From: Bacteroidales bacterium | Lineage (GTDB): Bacteria; Bacteroidota; Bacteroidia; Bacteroidales; UBA932 | Assembly: GCA_024401915.1 (NCBI GenBank) | Contig: JAKSKA010000026.1 | Coordinates: forward strand, 1 to 11,707 | Direction: 5' to 3' | Length of the DNA: 11,707 bases | Shown here: positions 7,402 to 11,707 of the stretch, piece after piece | How the letters are laid out: each line of letters begins with the position of its first letter | Position numbering within the stretch: the stretch's first letter is position 1 | The notes under the pieces: model-generated | The model's database searches: none | What the model was told of the DNA's origin: nothing | What the model saw: only the letters and a program-made list of their open reading frames with translations | Position numbers and translations under genes: made by a program

Positions 7402-8955
7402 ATGACAGGGCTCGCGGCGACCATACTTGCAGTAATGATTTCCGGTTTCGTCAGGGATTCCGGGAGCGGAAACGGCATCGCCGGCGTGGTCGTGTCGGAC
7501 GGCTTCAGTTGCACAGTCACGGCCGGTGACGGCAGCTATTCCCTTAGAGCGGATTCCCTGGCCCGTACTGTCGGCATTTCTGTCCCTGACGCTTATGAAA
7601 TACCCCTCGGGCGTGATGGAAGGCCGCTTTTTTACCACCTCATCCCCTCCGCTTCCTATGATTTCCCGCTGACTCCGCGGAAGAGCGGTTCCCGCCGCTT
7701 CTCGCTTGTCGCCCTTGCCGACATCCACGTTGTGAAGCCTGCCGATATGAAGCGCTTCGACCGCGAGAGTGTCCCGGACATACAGAAGACGATAGACGGC
7801 CTCCGCAAGGACGGTCCGGTCATCGGGGTGGCGCTTGGAGACCAGGTCACGGACACCCCGTCATATACGGCACCGGTTCAGAAAAGGCTCGCTTCTTTCC
7901 GCACCGGGCGCGAAAGGGTCCCGTTCTTCCTTTGTATCGGCAACCACGACCACTTCAACGCCGACGGCCGCAGCGAACTCGCGGTCACGGAGCGTTTCGT
8001 GCGTGAAAGTGCACCGCGCGACTATTCCTTCAATATGGGCGGCGTTCACTTCGTGGTCCTCGATAACGTCCAGTACAAGGGTTCACAGAAGGATATCACC
8101 AAGATAGCATATACCGACGGACTGACGGACAGCCAGATTGAATGGCTCAGGCAGGACCTGTCCTACGTGACGGACAAGGACAGTAGGGCCGTGGTCCTCT
8201 GTATGCATTCCCCGCTGTTCGGCCGTTTCGCCAACAAGAACGGACTCAAAGCGCTGCTGGGCGGATTCCGTGAGGTCCACATCCTCTCCGGCCACAGCCA
8301 CAATATCAACAATGTGTGGCACTCCGACACCATCTGGGAACACAATGTCCAGAGCCTTTGCGGCTCCTGGTGGTACAGCAATGTGTCGCCAAACGGCTCT
8401 CCGAACGGATATGCAGTCCTGAATTTCGAGGACGGCGTGCTCTCGGAGGAATACAACAAGGCCACCGGAGAAGGTGCGGACCTGCAGATGAGGGTGTACG
8501 ACGGCAACGATTCATACGACGAGCATACGCCGTATTCAGGTCTGAAAGGTCCCTCGAAGATGCCCAGGACCTATGGCTGGCCCGAAGAGCTCAAGGGCTG
8601 CTTTGTCGTCCGCGTGTGGGACGGCACCCGCGGCTGGGATGTCAAGTTCGTCCAGGGCGGGAGGGAGGTCCCGATGAAACAGACTGAATTCAAATTCCCT
8701 GACGCCTGCACCTATGCCTATATGGTAAACGTCCACGGGGCTCCCTGCGGAGGCAGGGGAATATACAGGGACAAGCTGGACGCGTTCTGGATACTCGAGG
8801 CCCCTTGTGGCGACCCGGCCCTGGAAAAAGACTGGGAGATAGTCGCCACCCACCATATGCCATCGGGCAGGAACGTGGAATACCGCACCAGCGTGCTTAC
8901 CAGAGACTACCGCGGCTTCCGGACAGGTTCGCACTATAAGCGCAGAACAAAATGA
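7402..8955 (+). CDS. Calcineurin-type phosphoesterase, short form without lipoprotein signal
   Basis: The protein has 517 residues. ATG at 7402 is the first possible start, because a TGA lies in frame at 7393. It holds only the core found in its large neighbours: carboxypeptidase-regulatory-like N domain (about 13-75, ISGFV to GRPLF), catalytic domain (about 100-310) and family C-terminal domain (about 340-505). The metal ligands are complete: Asp107/His109 (ADIH), Asp147 (GDQ), Asn181/His182 (GNHDH), His269 (MHSP), His298/His300 (GHSH). It lacks the fimbrillin-like and FISUMP-like parts. Its N-terminus (MTGLAATILAVMIS) is short and uncharged, without a lipobox, so it is a poor signal peptide. 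It may be cytoplasmic, exported by an atypical signal, or have lost its original 5' end. Its stop overlaps the next start by four bases (ATGA), which suggests translational coupling. The enzyme class is secure; the substrate and location are not. Confidence 0.88.
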   Translation: MTGLAATILAVMISGFVRDSGSGNGIAGVVVSDGFSCTVTAGDGSYSLRADSLARTVGISVPDAYEIPLGRDGRPLFYHLIPSASYDFPLTPRKSGSRRFSLVALADIHVVKPADMKRFDRESVPDIQKTIDGLRKDGPVIGVALGDQVTDTPSYTAPVQKRLASFRTGRERVPFFLCIGNHDHFNADGRSELAVTERFVRESAPRDYSFNMGGVHFVVLDNVQYKGSQKDITKIAYTDGLTDSQIEWLRQDLSYVTDKDSRAVVLCMHSPLFGRFANKNGLKALLGGFREVHILSGHSHNINNVWHSDTIWEHNVQSLCGSWWYSNVSPNGSPNGYAVLNFEDGVLSEEYNKATGEGADLQMRVYDGNDSYDEHTPYSGLKGPSKMPRTYGWPEELKGCFVVRVWDGTRGWDVKFVQGGREVPMKQTEFKFPDACTYAYMVNVHGAPCGGRGIYRDKLDAFWILEAPCGDPALEKDWEIVATHHMPSGRNVEYRTSVLTRDYRGFRTGSHYKRRTK

Positions 8956-10676
8956 TCAGACGTTTTCTCATCACACTTTCATTTGCTGCACTGGGCCTCC
9001 TGGCGGCCTGCAGCAAGGATGATCCGTATTGCCCATCTCCCGTATATCCTGATTTTTCCAATTTCCCCACGGAGGAAGAGCAGGAGGATGGTCTTCCTTC
9101 TGGATTCTATGCCCAGGGTCATATATGGTACGATGACAACAAGCCGGCTGTCGGGGTCACGGTAAGCGACGGCTTCAACGTGACGCTCACGGATGATAGC
9201 GGCTATTATTCCCTTCGTACCACTAGTGACAGCTGGTACGTTTATTTCTCCCACCCCTCGGATGCGGCCATAGAGAAGAACGCCGACGGCTGTCCGTATT
9301 ATTTCAAGCGCTACCAGACAGGGAAGCACGTATATGACTTCTGTCTGAATCGCATCGAACCCGAAAATGATTTCATACTGTTCGCCCTGGCTGACCCTCA
9401 GGCCCATTACCAGCCACGCTCGTATGAGGACAAGGCCCACCCGGTAGCCCAGACGATGCCGGACACCGACCGCTTCCGTGACGAGGTCGTACCTGCCGTC
9501 AACGCCCATATCCGGGAGCAGGGGCCGCTTCCCTGCTATGGCGTGACCCTGGGAGACATAGTCTATTCCGAGGGCGGACGCAACTCCACTCCCGGTATGG
9601 ATATAATGCGCTCGCATTTTGCCGGCATCGATATGCCCGTATTCCAGACTATGGGCAACCACGACTACACTTTCTTCCGTCAGAGCTCCCCGCTGAAACC
9701 CGACGAGACGAGCAGCACGGCCTACCTCAAGGCCCAGCGTGTCTTCGAGGAGAGCCTGGGCCCGGTGAACCATTCCTTCAACAGGGGAAAGGTCCATTTC
9801 GTTTGTATGAGGAACGTCATTTACGATGCCACGACATACCACGGCGGCTTCACCTCCGCCCAGATCAAATGGCTGCGCGAGGACCTGAAGAACGTGAGCG
9901 CCGACAATGCGGTCGTCCTGTGCGTCCATATCCCTCTTTCCTATGCTTCGGAAGGGGAGTATGTGGATGGGGTGCTCAATCTCCTGAAGGGCTTTACAAA
10001 CTCGTCCATATTCGCCGGCCACAAGCATTTCCATCGCGGCGTGGATATGGGCGGCGGCCTTTTCGAGCACATCCACAGCGCCGTGTGCGGCCAGTGGTGG
10101 TGGAGCCGCATCGGCGGGGACGGCGTGCCGGCCGGCTACACGCTGTACAGGTTCTCCGGCAACACGATCCGTGACTCCTGGTTCCTTGGCTACAACGAAG
10201 GGATGAATACGCGTGACGGCCAGATGAGGATTTACCGCGGCGGCTTGGAGTATGGCGGCCCCCACGCCCTGTTCCGCCATCCGACGCTTTCCCGCCAGAT
10301 ACTCATCAACGTGTTCAACGGGGACGAGACCTGGACTGTGAAGGCAATCGAAAACGGGGTGGAGAAGCGTGCGGTCCATATGGGGAACGTAAAGCAGACC
10401 TTCTCTCCGCTTTCGGACGGGGCGGTATGCGACGTGTCCACATCGTCCAGCCAGGACTGGTGGGCCATAGGCTACCACATCGGCGTTCTCGGCCTCGGGA
10501 TGGACAACACCAGCTACTACCCCGAGATGCACCATATGTGGAAGGCCACCCTCGGCTCTGACACGTCGGAACTGCGTGTCGAGGTGGAGGACCCGTACGG
10601 CAACGTTTATTCAAGCAGCGATGTCATCGCGAGCGGAACGGACTATCCCGAAAACATAAAGACTAAATTGAGATAA
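8952..10676 (+). CDS. Lipoprotein calcineurin-type phosphoesterase with DPQ variant of metal motif I
   Basis: The protein has 574 residues. The signal MIRRFLITLSFAALGLLAAC ends in the lipobox LAAC with Cys20, followed by SKDD, which resembles the K-(D/E)2 export signal of Bacteroidetes surface lipoproteins. After a linker comes a carboxypeptidase-regulatory-like N domain (about 55-115, GHIWYDD to SDGFNVTLTDDSGYYSL), then the catalytic domain (about 143-370) and a family C-terminal domain (about 410-570). Metal ligands: Asp148 in ADPQ (Gln150 where the three neighbours have His), Asp202 (GDI), Asn236/His237 (GNHDY), His326 (VHIP), His357/His359 (GHKH). The Gln variant may shift metal preference or activity. 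It is the most divergent of the four paralogues. It overlaps the gene before it by four bases and stops one base before the ROK kinase, so these three genes probably form an operon. The natural substrate is unknown. Confidence 0.88.
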   Translation: MIRRFLITLSFAALGLLAACSKDDPYCPSPVYPDFSNFPTEEEQEDGLPSGFYAQGHIWYDDNKPAVGVTVSDGFNVTLTDDSGYYSLRTTSDSWYVYFSHPSDAAIEKNADGCPYYFKRYQTGKHVYDFCLNRIEPENDFILFALADPQAHYQPRSYEDKAHPVAQTMPDTDRFRDEVVPAVNAHIREQGPLPCYGVTLGDIVYSEGGRNSTPGMDIMRSHFAGIDMPVFQTMGNHDYTFFRQSSPLKPDETSSTAYLKAQRVFEESLGPVNHSFNRGKVHFVCMRNVIYDATTYHGGFTSAQIKWLREDLKNVSADNAVVLCVHIPLSYASEGEYVDGVLNLLKGFTNSSIFAGHKHFHRGVDMGGGLFEHIHSAVCGQWWWSRIGGDGVPAGYTLYRFSGNTIRDSWFLGYNEGMNTRDGQMRIYRGGLEYGGPHALFRHPTLSRQILINVFNGDETWTVKAIENGVEKRAVHMGNVKQTFSPLSDGAVCDVSTSSSQDWWAIGYHIGVLGLGMDNTSYYPEMHHMWKATLGSDTSELRVEVEDPYGNVYSSSDVIASGTDYPENIKTKLR

Positions 10677-10677
10677 T

Positions 10678-11646
10678 ATGAGCAAAGTTCAAAATCTTCT
10701 GGGCATAGATATCGGAGGCACCAAGTGTGCTGTAATCTATGGAGTCGATACTGACGGCGTCCTTGACATCGTGGATAAAATCCGCTTTGATACGACGGAC
10801 AAGGACAGTACAGTCGCGTCGATTCTGGAAGTTGTGAAAGATATGTGCGCCAGGCACGGTCTCGATGCCGGCAATACCAAGGCGGTGGGGATATCCTGCG
10901 GCGGCCCTCTTGACAGCACGTCTGGAGTCGTTATGTCTCCGCCGAACCTCCCGGGCTGGGATAACGTGCCGATCGTGAATCTCGTGACGGAAGCAACCGG
11001 GATAAGGGCGTACCTTCAGAACGACGCCAATGCCTGTGCGCTTGCGGAATGGAAATACGGGGCCGGACGTGGAACGCGGAATATGGTTTTCCTCACTTTC
11101 GGAACAGGGATGGGGGCCGGGCTCATCATCGACGGGAAACTGTATTCCGGCACCAACGACAATGCCGGGGAGGTCGGTCATATCAGGCTCAGCGAATTCG
11201 GGCCGGTCGGATACGGAAAGGCCGGTTCGATGGAAGGTTTTGCAAGCGGTGGAGGCATAGCGCAGATAGCGGCAACTCTCGCGAAGGAGCAGAATATGAT
11301 GGGACACAGGGTCGTCTGGTGTCCGGACGGGAACTATTCCGCCATTACCGCGAAATCCGTTGCCGAGGCGGCAAGAGATGGCGACGAACTCGCAAAGGAG
11401 GTTTACAGGATATCGGCAACCTATCTCGGCAGGGCCCTTTCCGTCCTTATCGACATCCTTAATCCCGAAGCGATTGTCATCGGAAGCATTTTCGTCAGAG
11501 CCGAGGAATTGATCCGGCCATATATGCAGGCGGCGATAGACAGGGACTCGCTCCCCGTTTCGGCTTCGGTCTGCAAGGTCAAACCCGCCGAGCTCGGCGA
11601 GAGGATAGGGGATATGGCGGCACTTTCAATTGCATCTTCATTATGA
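10678..11646 (+). CDS. ROK-family sugar kinase (glucokinase-like), zinc-cysteine motif absent
   Basis: The protein has 322 residues, a usual length for a ROK (repressor, ORF, kinase) family kinase with no DNA-binding N-terminal extension, so it should be a cytoplasmic enzyme that phosphorylates a hexose with ATP. Visible motifs: the phosphate-binding loop GIDIGGTK near residues 9-16, CGGPLD and the LPGW segment, the catalytic Asp116 in NDANA, the loop FGTGMGAG, and GEVGH with Glu165 and His168. In the classic family a CxCGxxGC zinc site follows; here the matching stretch reads GPVGYGKAGSME, so the three Cys are Gly178, Gly180 and Ser184, while Glu186 is kept. A zinc-free ROK subgroup of this kind exists as far as I recall. 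Glucose, N-acetylglucosamine or another hexose could be the substrate. It follows the phosphoesterase gene after one base and is probably co-transcribed. Confidence 0.9.
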   Translation: MSKVQNLLGIDIGGTKCAVIYGVDTDGVLDIVDKIRFDTTDKDSTVASILEVVKDMCARHGLDAGNTKAVGISCGGPLDSTSGVVMSPPNLPGWDNVPIVNLVTEATGIRAYLQNDANACALAEWKYGAGRGTRNMVFLTFGTGMGAGLIIDGKLYSGTNDNAGEVGHIRLSEFGPVGYGKAGSMEGFASGGGIAQIAATLAKEQNMMGHRVVWCPDGNYSAITAKSVAEAARDGDELAKEVYRISATYLGRALSVLIDILNPEAIVIGSIFVRAEELIRPYMQAAIDRDSLPVSASVCKVKPAELGERIGDMAALSIASSL

Positions 11647-11707
11647 CACTCGATTCATTGATACGGCAGGACCTAATCGTATAATCACCACATCTGCACA
11701 TAACACC

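Noticed and set aside
8979..10535. Long minus-strand open frame of 518 codons opposite the DPQ phosphoesterase
   Set aside because: It mirrors the codon usage of the real gene, and its product has no domain, signal or motif I can recognise.
11647..11707. Terminator or convergent gene end after the ROK kinase
   Set aside because: Only a five-base match (ATACG with CGTAT) was found, with no T tract, and the 61 bases are too few to support any gene on either strand.
1..11707. CRISPR arrays, tRNA or rRNA genes, insertion sequences
   Set aside because: No spaced direct repeats, cloverleaf-type sequences, rRNA-like blocks or transposase motifs were seen; nearly all bases are accounted for by the seven coding regions.

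Overview
The window looks like chromosomal DNA of a Bacteroidales bacterium. Several proteins start with lipoprotein signals typical of that order. There are fimbrillin-like domains and FISUMP-like domains (the Fibrobacter succinogenes major paralogous type), no Shine-Dalgarno sequences worth the name before the starts, and a moderately high GC content. Alistipes- or Cryptobacteroides-like gut lineages would fit, but the genus cannot be fixed from the sequence.

Seven coding regions are supported. Three lie on the minus strand and read leftwards: a 1070-residue lipoprotein phosphoesterase (3845 to 633), a 58-residue proline-rich lipoprotein (621 to 445), and a fimbrillin-like lipoprotein that runs off the left edge (432 to 1). 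Gaps of 11 and 12 bases suggest one operon. Four lie on the plus strand: a second large lipoprotein phosphoesterase (3952-7329), a shorter phosphoesterase with no fimbrillin or FISUMP-like part and no lipobox (7402-8955), a lipoprotein phosphoesterase with a changed metal motif (8952-10676), and a ROK-family sugar kinase (10678-11646). The last three are tightly packed (4-base overlap, then a 1-base gap). A rho-independent terminator at 7354-7386 separates them from the first plus-strand gene. The two large phosphoesterase genes are head to head across a 106-base AT-rich gap.

The main theme is a cluster of four paralogous calcineurin-type metallophosphoesterases. All share a carboxypeptidase-regulatory-like N domain, the catalytic domain and a family C-terminal domain. 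Two carry an added fimbrillin-like plus FISUMP-like front half, and the same fimbrillin-like module appears again in the partial gene at the left edge. A reasonable but unproven reading is a cell-envelope module that binds a phosphorylated extracellular polymer or glycan, cleaves phosphoester bonds, and passes a released sugar to the cytoplasmic ROK kinase. No substrate can be read from the sequence.
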